Shown here: positions 1-6,528 of the stretch, in pieces
Numbering within the stretch: the first letter of the stretch is position 1
How the letters are laid out: every line of letters starts with the position of its first letter
NCBI GenBank assembly: GCA_017958705.1
Contig: JAGDCE010000149.1
Span: 1-30,676 of the forward strand
Direction: 5' to 3'
DNA: 30,676 nt
Source of the DNA: Clostridia bacterium
GTDB taxonomy: Bacteria > Bacillota > Clostridia > Oscillospirales > CAG-272
Program-made: the position numbers and the translations under genes
Notes under the pieces: generated by a model
Told to the model about the DNA's origin: nothing
What the model saw: the letters and a program-made list of their open reading frames with translations, nothing else
The model's database searches: none

Positions 1-34
1 AGCGCGCCGTCTTCATTAACTCCCGTTTTCTCAT
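1..34 (-). CDS. Possible 5' end of a minus-strand gene cut by the left edge
   Basis: On the minus strand an ATG at 34-32 opens a frame reading MRKRELMKTAR to the window edge, with a second in-frame ATG at 16-14. Each ATG has a GGGAG motif only 2-3 nt upstream, which is closer than ideal. Eleven residues do not identify a product. The call rests only on the open frame and the two purine-rich motifs, so it is weak. If real, it would be divergent from the gene at 350. Confidence 0.25.
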   Translation of the reverse strand, partial: MRKRELMKTAR

Positions 35-71
35 TTCTCCCGTTCTCTTTATTTTGTCACAATACACCACA

Positions 72-105
72 GCAAAAGAAGCAGCCGAACGGCTGCTTCT
101 TTTGC
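72..105. terminator. Perfect 15-bp hairpin, terminator-like
   Basis: Arms 72-86 and 91-105 are perfectly complementary over 15 bp around a GAAC loop. The 3' arm ends CTTCTTTTGC, and the symmetry gives the same kind of tail on both strands. The T run is interrupted, so termination is plausible rather than certain. No complete upstream gene is visible to say which transcript it would end. It abuts the palindrome array starting near 112. Confidence 0.5.
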
Positions 106-111
106 AACTAA

Positions 112-273
112 ATCCACCCTTACGGGTGGGATAAATCGGCTGAAGCCGATGAAATCCACTAACGTGGATGAAATCCGCCTCGACGGCGGGCGGGTGGATT
201 TGATTTCATCTGCCGCGTTTGCGGCAGATTTCATCCGAGCTTTGCTCGGATTTCATCGCGGCATCGCCGCGAT
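112..273. repeat. Array of seven short ATC...GAT palindromes with GATGAAATC/GATTTCATC joints
   Basis: Seven consecutive small hairpins fill this stretch: 114-129, 135-150, 154-169, 173-189, 208-229, 233-251 and 255-273. Most stems begin ATC and end GAT. The stem cores differ from unit to unit while self-complementarity is kept. The joints read GATGAAATC in the left half (148-156, 167-175) and the reverse complement GATTTCATC in the right half, so the whole array is roughly mirror-symmetric about position 200. Unit 4 is imperfect and is followed by GGGTGGAT (192-199), the reverse complement of ATCCACCC in unit 1. No convincing coding frame covers it. It fills most of the 349 bp before the first complete gene. 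Confidence 0.8.
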
Positions 274-288
274 TTCATTCCGTAACTA

Positions 289-317
289 TTGAAATTTTCA
301 CATTCTTATGATAAAAT
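289..317 (+). promoter_or_regulatory. Sigma-A promoter of the phosphodiesterase gene
   Basis: TTGAAA (289-294), a 17-bp spacer and TAAAAT (312-317) lie 32 bp before the ATG at 350, in an AT-rich stretch after the palindrome array. An AGGAG ribosome site (338-342) follows. Confidence 0.65.
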
Positions 318-349
318 AAGCATGAAATATCAAATACAGGAGACGAAAA

Positions 350-1102
350 ATGCTGCTTAAAACCGTCAGCTTCAATATACGCTGCTGCGACGATCCGGAC
401 GGGCATTCCGTCGCGGAGCGCGCGCCGAGACTTGATAAAGTCATATCAAAGATCGGGCCGGATCTTATAGGTATACAGGAATTCACGCCGATTTGGGAAG
501 ATCATTTCAAGCGTATTTTTGACGGCGAATACGAAATGCTGAACAAATACCGCTCACAGACCGGCTGGATCGAGGGATCTCCGCTTCTGTGGCGCCGCGG
601 AAAATTCACGGCGACCGGCCGCGGCTGGTTTTGGTATTCGGACACGCCCGACGTGGAATCCGGCGGCTGGGACGTCACCGGACACAAGCGTATCTGCACT
701 TACGTCAAGCTGAAAAGCGCCGATAACGGTCGTGAATTCGTCTTCATGAACACGCATTTCGGCTTCGGCGAGGAAGGGCAGGTCAAAAGCGCAGAGCTTA
801 TAAGAGCGCGCACTAAAGATTTTTCCGATACGCCGTTCTTCATAACCGGCGACTTCAACGCCGCGCCGGACTCGAAGGCTTATTCTGTGTTGACGTCGTT
901 TATGAAAGACGCGAATGAAACGGATCTTAACAGCGTCACGTATCACGGATACCGTCCCGGAAGCCCCGAAAACGCGCATATCGATTACTGCTTCTGCAGT
1001 CCCGGCGTTATGCCGCTCGACGCAAGGATAATCGACGACAGATTCAACGGTAAATTCCCGTCCGATCATTTCGGGCTTTATACCGTCCTTGAAATAAAAT
1101 AA
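350..1102 (+). CDS. Endonuclease/exonuclease/phosphatase-family (DNase I-like) hydrolase
   Basis: This 250-residue protein carries the complete motif set of the metal-dependent DNase I-like phosphodiesterase fold. Visible are SFNIR (7-11), IQE with the metal ligand E44, the NTH motif, GDFN (D168, N170), HIDYCF near the C-terminus, and SDH with the catalytic H240. There is no signal peptide or membrane segment, so it should act in the cytoplasm. Family members cleave nucleic acids, phosphoinositides or other phosphodiesters, and the sequence does not say which. The start is supported by AGGAG 7 nt upstream and the promoter at 289-317. It is a single-gene unit, convergent with the esterase gene at 1140-1994. 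Confidence 0.9.
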   Translation: MLLKTVSFNIRCCDDPDGHSVAERAPRLDKVISKIGPDLIGIQEFTPIWEDHFKRIFDGEYEMLNKYRSQTGWIEGSPLLWRRGKFTATGRGWFWYSDTPDVESGGWDVTGHKRICTYVKLKSADNGREFVFMNTHFGFGEEGQVKSAELIRARTKDFSDTPFFITGDFNAAPDSKAYSVLTSFMKDANETDLNSVTYHGYRPGSPENAHIDYCFCSPGVMPLDARIIDDRFNGKFPSDHFGLYTVLEIK

Positions 1103-1111
1103 CACAAACAA

Positions 1112-1135
1112 AAAAAACCGCCGAGGCGGTTTTTT
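1112..1135. terminator. Bidirectional intrinsic terminator
   Basis: AAAAAACCGCC (1112-1122) pairs with GGCGGTTTTTT (1125-1135) across a 2-nt loop, giving a U-run on either strand. It lies between two convergent genes and can end both the phosphodiesterase and the esterase transcripts. Confidence 0.9.
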
Positions 1136-1139
1136 GCTT

Positions 1140-1994
1140 TTACGGTTTTATATGTTCCGCGAACAGATGGCCGAGCTTTATAACACAGTCTGAATCGTAG
1201 TGATATATGTCGGGCTCGCCTTCCGGCTCGTGTTCGGTCGTCAGACCCGCCGCTATCGTGTCGATGAACACGCAGTTTTCATGCTCCGCCGCATAATTTC
1301 TTTTGATCTCGTTGAGTTCTTTGTAAAACGGCCAGACGGTGCTTATGCCGCCGTCGATGAACACACAGTTTTCGATATATCCGGCGAATTCTTTTTTTAA
1401 GTCGGCTAAAAAGCAGTCGTACAGACGTCCGTATACGGCGGTGCGGCCGGCGTCGCAGGATTCGTTTTCACCCTGCATCCAGCAAAACGCCTTTATTTCC
1501 GGCTCGTATCCCATTCCCTTTATCGCGTCGATACTATCTCTCGTTATCTTGACGAGCTCGTTGTAGCACCAGGAATATCGCGCAACGGCGCCCGCTTCAA
1601 TGTTTTTGACGATACTCGGGAGCTGATCCGCAAAAGATCCCGCGTCGTATTCCGGACCGCCGGACGGGGAAAGATAATCTTTATACAGCGACATACCGCC
1701 GAAAGCGCATTTCACGATAAAGAACTTTTTGCCCGGATAGCGAAGGTCGAGCGCGTCTGCGATCCCGAGCTCGGGGCCGAACGTGTCCTTCGTCTGCTCG
1801 GCGCAGTTGACCGTCGTGTCAACGAAGCCTCCGCTTTTCTTGTCGTGTGAGAAATAGTTGATCTGTATATCCTTGTAGCCCCGGAGCCATTTATCGACGG
1901 TCTCGGCGGGGAAATGAGCGGGAAGATATCGCACGTATCCCACGCCAACGGCGTTCGACTGACCGGAAAGGATTATGATATCGGCTTTTTTCAT
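1140..1994 (-). CDS. SASA/DUF303-type carbohydrate acetylesterase (SGNH fold), cytosolic
   Basis: The 284-residue protein begins with the SGQSN block (10-14), whose S13 is the expected nucleophile. It continues with FGPELGIA, an FGG motif, WMQGENE and a C-terminal DIYHYD with H265 as likely catalytic His. This order matches the sialate O-acetylesterase-like (SASA, PF03629) family, which includes CE6-type acetylxylan esterases that remove O-acetyl groups from sugars. There is no signal peptide, so it acts on imported oligosaccharides or intermediates. AGAGGA lies about 11 nt before the ATG. The gene follows the AraC gene on the same strand but has its own consensus promoter. Its position beside a uronate operon suggests hemicellulose-derived substrates; that is an inference. 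Confidence 0.85.
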   Translation of the reverse strand: MKKADIIILSGQSNAVGVGYVRYLPAHFPAETVDKWLRGYKDIQINYFSHDKKSGGFVDTTVNCAEQTKDTFGPELGIADALDLRYPGKKFFIVKCAFGGMSLYKDYLSPSGGPEYDAGSFADQLPSIVKNIEAGAVARYSWCYNELVKITRDSIDAIKGMGYEPEIKAFCWMQGENESCDAGRTAVYGRLYDCFLADLKKEFAGYIENCVFIDGGISTVWPFYKELNEIKRNYAAEHENCVFIDTIAAGLTTEHEPEGEPDIYHYDSDCVIKLGHLFAEHIKP

Positions 1995-2026
1995 ATTCGT
2001 GCCCGTCCTCTGTTTATTTCAATCGG

Positions 2027-2055
2027 ATTATACCACCGGATACGGCTTTTGTCAA
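2027..2055 (-). promoter_or_regulatory. Perfect-consensus sigma-A promoter of the SASA esterase gene
   Basis: Read on the minus strand, TTGACA (2055-2050), a 17-bp spacer and TATAAT (2032-2027) match the consensus at all 12 positions. It sits in the 68-bp gap between the AraC stop and the esterase start. No clear terminator precedes it, so read-through from the regulator gene is possible. Confidence 0.85.
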
Positions 2056-2062
2056 GCCTTGT

Positions 2063-2830
2063 CTACGTGTCTTTTCTGCCGTTTCGCGGCGGCGCGCCGA
2101 TCGTTTTTCTGTACTGGCGGTAAAAAGTGGAGTAATTGTCGATCCCGCACAGCTCCGCGGCTTTTGTCGGCGGCGTTCCCTCGTTTATCAGCTTCTGCGC
2201 GTAAAGCATGCGCTTGCGTGCCGCGTACTGCATGATCCCGATGCCCATCCGCTCGGAAAACATGTGCGAAAGCCACGACGGGCTCATATAGAACCGCTCG
2301 GAAAGGGAACCGACGGAGACGGTCTGCTCGGGATGCGTGTCTATGTAGTCGAGCACCTGCTTCAGACGCGCGTCGGTCTTCGTGTCGCGGCTCGCCTCGC
2401 GGCGTTTCGCGTGACCGAGCGACATGACGAGTGCCGGCACGCACGAGGAAATGAACGATGAAAGCCGGTCGGCGCTCATCATATCCTCATATTTCCCCCA
2501 GGCTTCGAAAAAGCCCGTGATGAACGGATCCCCTCCGACGCTGCACGCCGGCGACAGCTCCGAAAGCGCGTCGGCTACCCCGTCGGGAAGCTCGTCCGCG
2601 GCGAAATTTATAACGTATCTTTCGTAAAAAGCGTTTGATTTCGGGAGCAGGTTGTGATACGTCCTCGGTCTTATGACGAGCACGTCGTGTTTTCGCAGCG
2701 TATAGAGCGAGCCCTCGATCGTATAGTCCGCGTCACCCTCCAGAAAATACAATATCTCGTATTCGTTATGCATATGAGACGGAAAATTGCTCATATCGAC
2801 TTCATTCGTGCGTATATGTGAATACTCCAT
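2063..2830 (-). CDS. AraC-family transcriptional regulator with N-terminal cupin domain
   Basis: This 255-residue regulator has an N-terminal cupin-like sensor domain (HMHNEYEILYFLEG, then a DYTIEG...HDVLVIRP segment) and a C-terminal pair of AraC helix-turn-helix motifs over roughly the last 95 residues. The second HTH is marked by AAELCGIDNYSTFYRQYRK. A longer frame opens at 2908, but ATG 2830 is chosen because GGGAGGTG sits 5 nt upstream and the longer version would start inside the operator region. It is divergent from the uronate operon. By family habit it would bind a sugar or sugar acid and activate the operon, and its own -35 lies inside one of the proposed boxes. Ligand and target are inferred. 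Confidence 0.9.
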   Translation of the reverse strand: MEYSHIRTNEVDMSNFPSHMHNEYEILYFLEGDADYTIEGSLYTLRKHDVLVIRPRTYHNLLPKSNAFYERYVINFAADELPDGVADALSELSPACSVGGDPFITGFFEAWGKYEDMMSADRLSSFISSCVPALVMSLGHAKRREASRDTKTDARLKQVLDYIDTHPEQTVSVGSLSERFYMSPSWLSHMFSERMGIGIMQYAARKRMLYAQKLINEGTPPTKAAELCGIDNYSTFYRQYRKTIGAPPRNGRKDT

Positions 2831-2857
2831 CGTACACCTCCCGGATGATACTGTCTG

Positions 2858-2886
2858 ATCATACCATAAAACAGCATAAATTGCAA
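2858..2886 (-). promoter_or_regulatory. Promoter of the AraC-family regulator
   Basis: On the minus strand TTGCAA (2886-2881), a 17-bp spacer and TATGAT (2863-2858) precede the ATG at 2830. The -35 lies inside the palindrome ATTGCAAT (2880-2887), so binding there should affect the regulator's own transcription. Confidence 0.65.
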
Positions 2887-2929
2887 TATATTTTTGCAAA
2901 TATTGCAATTAACTTTCTTTTAATGCAAT
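2880..2929. promoter_or_regulatory. Candidate operator: three ATTGCAAT-type boxes in the divergent control region
   Basis: Identical 8-bp palindromes ATTGCAAT lie at 2880-2887 and 2902-2909, exactly 22 bp apart. A near copy, AATGCAAT, lies at 2922-2929, 20 bp further. The wider sequence gives a perfect inverted repeat TTGCAATAT / ATATTGCAA (2881-2889 and 2900-2908). Box 1 covers the -35 of the regulator gene, and box 2 touches the -35 of the operon. Two boxes two helical turns apart near -60 and -38 fit AraC-type activation. The bound protein is inferred from position. Confidence 0.6.
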
Positions 2930-2937
2930 GATAAAAT
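2909..2937 (+). promoter_or_regulatory. Promoter of the uronate operon
   Basis: TTAACT (2909-2914), a 17-bp spacer and TAAAAT (2932-2937) lie 24 bp before the TTG start at 2962. The -35 is a poor match, which is usual for an activator-dependent promoter, and the candidate operator boxes overlap it. Confidence 0.55.
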
Positions 2938-2961
2938 AATAATAAAAGGGGGGAGTGACAA

Positions 2962-3729
2962 TTGAAATACGGTTTATGCTGCGGGCCGGAAGGATTCGCG
3001 CTCGCTTCGGGCGCCGGGCTTGATTATGCCGAACCGGCTTTTGCGGCGCTTCACAACATGGACGACGAACAGATTGCCCGGATAAAGCGGGCGGCGAAGG
3101 ACGCCGGGATCACGATCGACGGGTTCAACGGCTTTTTCGGCGGCGAAATAATGCTGCACCGCGACGGCGTGGATGAGATCCTGTCATACGCCGAGAAAAA
3201 CTTTCAAATCGCACGCATGCTTGACGCGTCGTACTGCGTACTGGGAAGCGGAAGGAACCGCGCCGTGCCGGAGGGCGCGGACCGTGAAGCGGCGGCGGAC
3301 AGGTTCAGGATGCTGCTAGACAGGATAGGCACGGCGGGCAAAAAATACGGCGTCCGTGTGTATCTGGAACCGCTTCGATATGCGGAGTCGAATCTGATAA
3401 ACACGTTTTCCGAAGGCGTTGAATTCTGCCGTGGAATCGGCAACGACAACGTCGGATGTATGCTTGATCTGTTCCATTTCTTTATGAACGGAGAAGATCT
3501 TTCGGTCATCGACGGTCTGAGACCGGGAGAGCTCGGTCATATACATATAGCGCGCCCGAACGCCGACAGAGGCTGTCCGCGAGAGTCGGACAGGCAGACG
3601 ATCGGCGAGTGGGCGAAAAAATTGAAAGAATACGGGTACGACGGCAGGATCTCGCTCGAGTACGTACGCGGCGCTGATCAGGCGTCCGAGCTTGCGGAGG
3701 CCGCCGGAGTGCTGAAAATCTTCGGATGA
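2962..3729 (+). CDS. Sugar phosphate isomerase/epimerase-family TIM barrel (operon gene 1)
   Basis: The 255-residue protein looks like a xylose-isomerase-like TIM barrel (AP endonuclease 2 superfamily). Expected metal ligands are visible in order: E136 (YLEPLRY), D169 (MLDLFHF), H195 (GHIHIARP) and E233 (ISLEY). Relatives isomerise or epimerise sugars and keto-sugars, or act as lyases on keto-glycosides; the exact reaction cannot be read here. The start is a TTG: a run of G ending GGAG (2948-2954) is 7 nt upstream and no in-frame ATG is close. It leads a twelve-gene plus-strand operon divergent from the AraC gene, with the next gene 13 nt downstream. Confidence 0.85.
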   Translation: MKYGLCCGPEGFALASGAGLDYAEPAFAALHNMDDEQIARIKRAAKDAGITIDGFNGFFGGEIMLHRDGVDEILSYAEKNFQIARMLDASYCVLGSGRNRAVPEGADREAAADRFRMLLDRIGTAGKKYGVRVYLEPLRYAESNLINTFSEGVEFCRGIGNDNVGCMLDLFHFFMNGEDLSVIDGLRPGELGHIHIARPNADRGCPRESDRQTIGEWAKKLKEYGYDGRISLEYVRGADQASELAEAAGVLKIFG

Positions 3730-3742
3730 AAGGAAAAAAGAC

Positions 3743-4909
3743 ATGAATGAGATTAACGAAAACACGTTGAAGGTCACGGAATACGAACTGCTCGGAAAGC
3801 TCCCCGATCCGTTCGTCTGCGACGACGGTTCGCGCATCACGTCGCCCGATCAGTGGGAGAAAAGAAGAGCGGAGATATACAAGACCGCCGTTGAACTTCA
3901 GTACGGAACACAGCCTCCTTCACCGGAGTATTTTGAGGTCGAACCGCTGCTCGACTGGTCGCCTGTCTGCAAAGGCTACAAGATTCACGCCGGTACGGAA
4001 GACAGACGGGTTTCGTTCCGTATGCAGGTCATTCTGCCGGAAAAACACGACGGTAACGTCCCGGTCATCGTTGACGGGGATATGTGCTGGATGTATCATA
4101 TGGACCGCGACTTTCTGAATGCCGCGCTCGGCAACGGCGTCGGTTGGGTCTTGTTCGACCGTATGGAGCTCGCTCACGACATCGAACATGAGGGCAGAGG
4201 CAAAGGAGCGCTTTACGAAGTGTATCCGGAATATACGTTCGGAGCGCTCGGCGCCTGGGCGTGGGGTTATTCGAGATGCGTCGACGCCCTTGAAAGACTC
4301 GGACTGCCTGTCGACCTTGATTACATCGCGTTTTCCGGGCATTCACGGGGCGGGAAAACGGCCGCACTCGCGGGAGCGATTGACAGGCGCGCAAGAATAG
4401 TAAATCCTAACGAGACGTGCGCCGGCGCCTGCGGATGTTACCGCGTACATATGAAAGGCGAAGCGGAGCGGGGCGGTATACCCGAATTCAGAAGCGAAAC
4501 GCTCGACGATCTGATGCGCGTTTTCGGTTTCTGGATGGGTGAAGGTATGGAAGCGTACAGAACGCGCGAGGCGGAACTGCCGTTTGACACGCATTTCCTC
4601 AAGGCGATGGTAGCGCCGAGAACGCTGTTCGTATCCGAGGCTGCGGGCGACATATGGGCAAATCCCGTCGGATCTTATCAGACGACTGTCGCCGCGGGGG
4701 AGGTCTTCGACTTTCTCGGCGCTGCAAATAATCTTTACTGGTATTACAGACCCGGCGTTCACGGACACAGGACTGTGGACGTCGAGATGCTTGTCAATAT
4801 CATTAGACATGAAAAATACGGAGAACCGATAGACGGACGTATGTTCAGACTTCCGTTCAAAGATCCCGGAAAGGCGTACGACTGGAAAGCGCCGGGGAGG
4901 GATGAATGA
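3743..4909 (+). CDS. CE15-like glucuronoyl esterase / alpha-beta hydrolase, cytosolic
   Basis: This 388-residue serine hydrolase has a GHSRGGKTA nucleophile elbow (S201), close to the GCSRxGK elbow of CE15 glucuronoyl esterases. It also has a long AYRTREAELPFDTHFLKAM segment before MVAPRTLFVSEA, and a C-terminal GVHGHR with H340/H342 as candidate catalytic His. CE15 enzymes cleave the ester between 4-O-methyl-glucuronate of xylan and lignin alcohols. Known members are mostly secreted; this one lacks any signal peptide. AAAGGA is 11 nt before the ATG and the stop overlaps the next start (ATGA). Its place in a glucuronate operon supports uronoyl-ester cleavage. An acetylesterase role remains possible. 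Confidence 0.75.
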   Translation: MNEINENTLKVTEYELLGKLPDPFVCDDGSRITSPDQWEKRRAEIYKTAVELQYGTQPPSPEYFEVEPLLDWSPVCKGYKIHAGTEDRRVSFRMQVILPEKHDGNVPVIVDGDMCWMYHMDRDFLNAALGNGVGWVLFDRMELAHDIEHEGRGKGALYEVYPEYTFGALGAWAWGYSRCVDALERLGLPVDLDYIAFSGHSRGGKTAALAGAIDRRARIVNPNETCAGACGCYRVHMKGEAERGGIPEFRSETLDDLMRVFGFWMGEGMEAYRTREAELPFDTHFLKAMVAPRTLFVSEAAGDIWANPVGSYQTTVAAGEVFDFLGAANNLYWYYRPGVHGHRTVDVEMLVNIIRHEKYGEPIDGRMFRLPFKDPGKAYDWKAPGRDE

Positions 4910-5766
4910 TCAGACTTTGCGCATTTTCGGACGAGGCGTCGCCGTCCTTATCCGGACAGATCGCGGCTCTGAAAAGAAACAGTATCGATCTAACGGAGCT
5001 GCGCGGCGTCGACGGAAAAAACGTCGCGGATCTGTCCGACGCCGATGCCCGGCGTATCAGAAACGAACTTGACGCCTGCGGAATCAGCGTATGGTCGCTC
5101 GGATCGCCGTACGGCAAAGTCAGGCTCGGCGAAGGCTTCGACCGCGAAACGCTGTTCGCGCGGCTTCACCGGCTTTGTACGCTCGCCGGGATATTCGGAA
5201 CGGATAAGATCCGCATGTTCAGCTTTTACTGCTCTGACGGCAGGCGCGGCGAGGTGATCGATCTTTTGCGCGAATCCGTAAATGTCGCCGCATCGTACGG
5301 CGTTACGCTGTACCACGAGAATGAGAAGGATATTTACGGAGACACCGTGCAGCGCGTGCTCGACCTGTATGAGCACGTGCCGGGTATGCGCTTCGTGTAC
5401 GATCCGGCAAACTTCATACAGTGCGGCGTAAAAGCGGCGGAATCGCTTCCGGCGCTGGCGGGGCTTTGCGGATATTATCATATAAAAGACGTTATCGCTG
5501 ATACGGGTGAGATCGTCCCCGCGGGCTTCGGCGACGGCGATATCGCCTCGCTTATACGCTCGGTAAAAGGCGACGCGGTCCTGACGGTCGAGCCGCATCT
5601 GAAGGTGTTCGCCGGTTATTCGCAATTCGACGGGCGCGAGCTCAAGAACAGATTCACTTTCTCTGACGGCGCCGAAGCGTTTGAATACGCCGTCGCGTCC
5701 CTTAAAAAACTGCTTATCCGCAGCGGATATGAGATCGGAGGTAAAAACGTATGGAAGCCGGTATAA
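4906..5766 (+). CDS. Sugar phosphate isomerase/epimerase-family TIM barrel (operon gene 3)
   Basis: A 286-residue TIM-barrel protein with metal-site residues E138 (YHENEKD), D166 (VYDPANF), H192 (YYHIKD) and E229 (LTVEPH). The FVYDPANF...YYHIKD pairing is typical of the xylose-isomerase-like family. No signal peptide is present. The ATG overlaps the previous stop by 4 nt, with GGGGAGGG just upstream, so translation is probably coupled. The gene ends 16 nt inside the next one. It differs clearly from the other two barrels of the operon, so these are three distinct activities rather than recent copies. Substrate unknown. Confidence 0.85.
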   Translation: MIRLCAFSDEASPSLSGQIAALKRNSIDLTELRGVDGKNVADLSDADARRIRNELDACGISVWSLGSPYGKVRLGEGFDRETLFARLHRLCTLAGIFGTDKIRMFSFYCSDGRRGEVIDLLRESVNVAASYGVTLYHENEKDIYGDTVQRVLDLYEHVPGMRFVYDPANFIQCGVKAAESLPALAGLCGYYHIKDVIADTGEIVPAGFGDGDIASLIRSVKGDAVLTVEPHLKVFAGYSQFDGRELKNRFTFSDGAEAFEYAVASLKKLLIRSGYEIGGKNVWKPV

Positions 5767-6527
5767 ACCTTTATTCACTGAGAACGCTAATCGGCGACGA
5801 GGAGGGGTTCTTAAACACGGCAAACGAACTGCGCCGCGTGGGCTATTCGAGCATCCAGTATTCCGGCGCGCCGTATGACCCGGAGCGGATCGGGCGCGTC
5901 AGCCGCAAAAGCGGTCTGCCGGTGGTGCTCACGCACGTGCCGATGGACCGGATACTGAACGATACCGACGCGCTGATGTCGGAGCACGAGAGCTTCGGAT
6001 GCCGTATCATCGGGCTCGGCGCAATGCCGCCCGCGACGGTCGCGGATCCCGAGGCGTTCAGACGAACGGTCGACGCGCTCGACCGCGCCGGCAGATATAT
6101 GAAAGAGCGCGGATTCGAGTTTTCCTATCATCACCACCATTTTGAAATGTTCCGGATAAACGGCTCCACAGCGCTCGGCTACATGATCGAAAACGCACCG
6201 GATATAAATATAACGGTCGATACGTACTGGCTGCAGTACGGAGGCGCGGACGTGATCTCGACGATCGACAGGCTTTCCGGCAGAGTAAAATGCATACACT
6301 TAAAAGACTACCGCGTAAACGCCGCAAAAAACGCGGAAGGCGCGGTGTCGTTTGCGCCCGGATTTGCGCCGGTAGGCGAGGGCGTCCTCGATTTCGCGGC
6401 GATAACAGAGCACGCTAAGGCGGCGGGAACCGTACATTTCCTGGTCGAACAGGACGACGCGGTGAATTATCCCGATCCGCTCGCTCAGGTCAAATCAAGT
6501 ATTGATTATATAAAGGAGAATTTGTGA
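5751..6527 (+). CDS. Sugar phosphate isomerase/epimerase-family TIM barrel (operon gene 4)
   Basis: A 258-residue TIM-barrel protein carrying the YHHHHFEM block (126-133, E132), the variant of YHNHxFEF seen in IolE-like isomerases. It also has D157 (ITVDTYWLQYGG), H183 (CIHLKDYR) and E233 (FLVEQDD) as the other metal ligands. GGAGG lies 10 nt before the ATG, inside the 3' end of the previous gene. It stands directly before two Gfo/Idh/MocA genes, a pairing found where a keto-sugar made by the dehydrogenase is processed by the barrel enzyme. The exact role is inferred from this pairing only. Confidence 0.85.
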   Translation: MEAGINLYSLRTLIGDEEGFLNTANELRRVGYSSIQYSGAPYDPERIGRVSRKSGLPVVLTHVPMDRILNDTDALMSEHESFGCRIIGLGAMPPATVADPEAFRRTVDALDRAGRYMKERGFEFSYHHHHFEMFRINGSTALGYMIENAPDINITVDTYWLQYGGADVISTIDRLSGRVKCIHLKDYRVNAAKNAEGAVSFAPGFAPVGEGVLDFAAITEHAKAAGTVHFLVEQDDAVNYPDPLAQVKSSIDYIKENL

Positions 6528-6528
6528 A

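Noticed and set aside
112..273. Palindrome array as a CRISPR array
   Set aside because: The shared element is only about 9 bp and the spacers are themselves palindromes. There is no constant 23-40 bp repeat and no cas gene nearby.
2831..2908. 26-residue N-terminal extension of the AraC-family protein
   Set aside because: The extended ATG has no ribosome site and lies in the operator region upstream of the mapped -10. GGGAGGTG sits right before the ATG at 2830.
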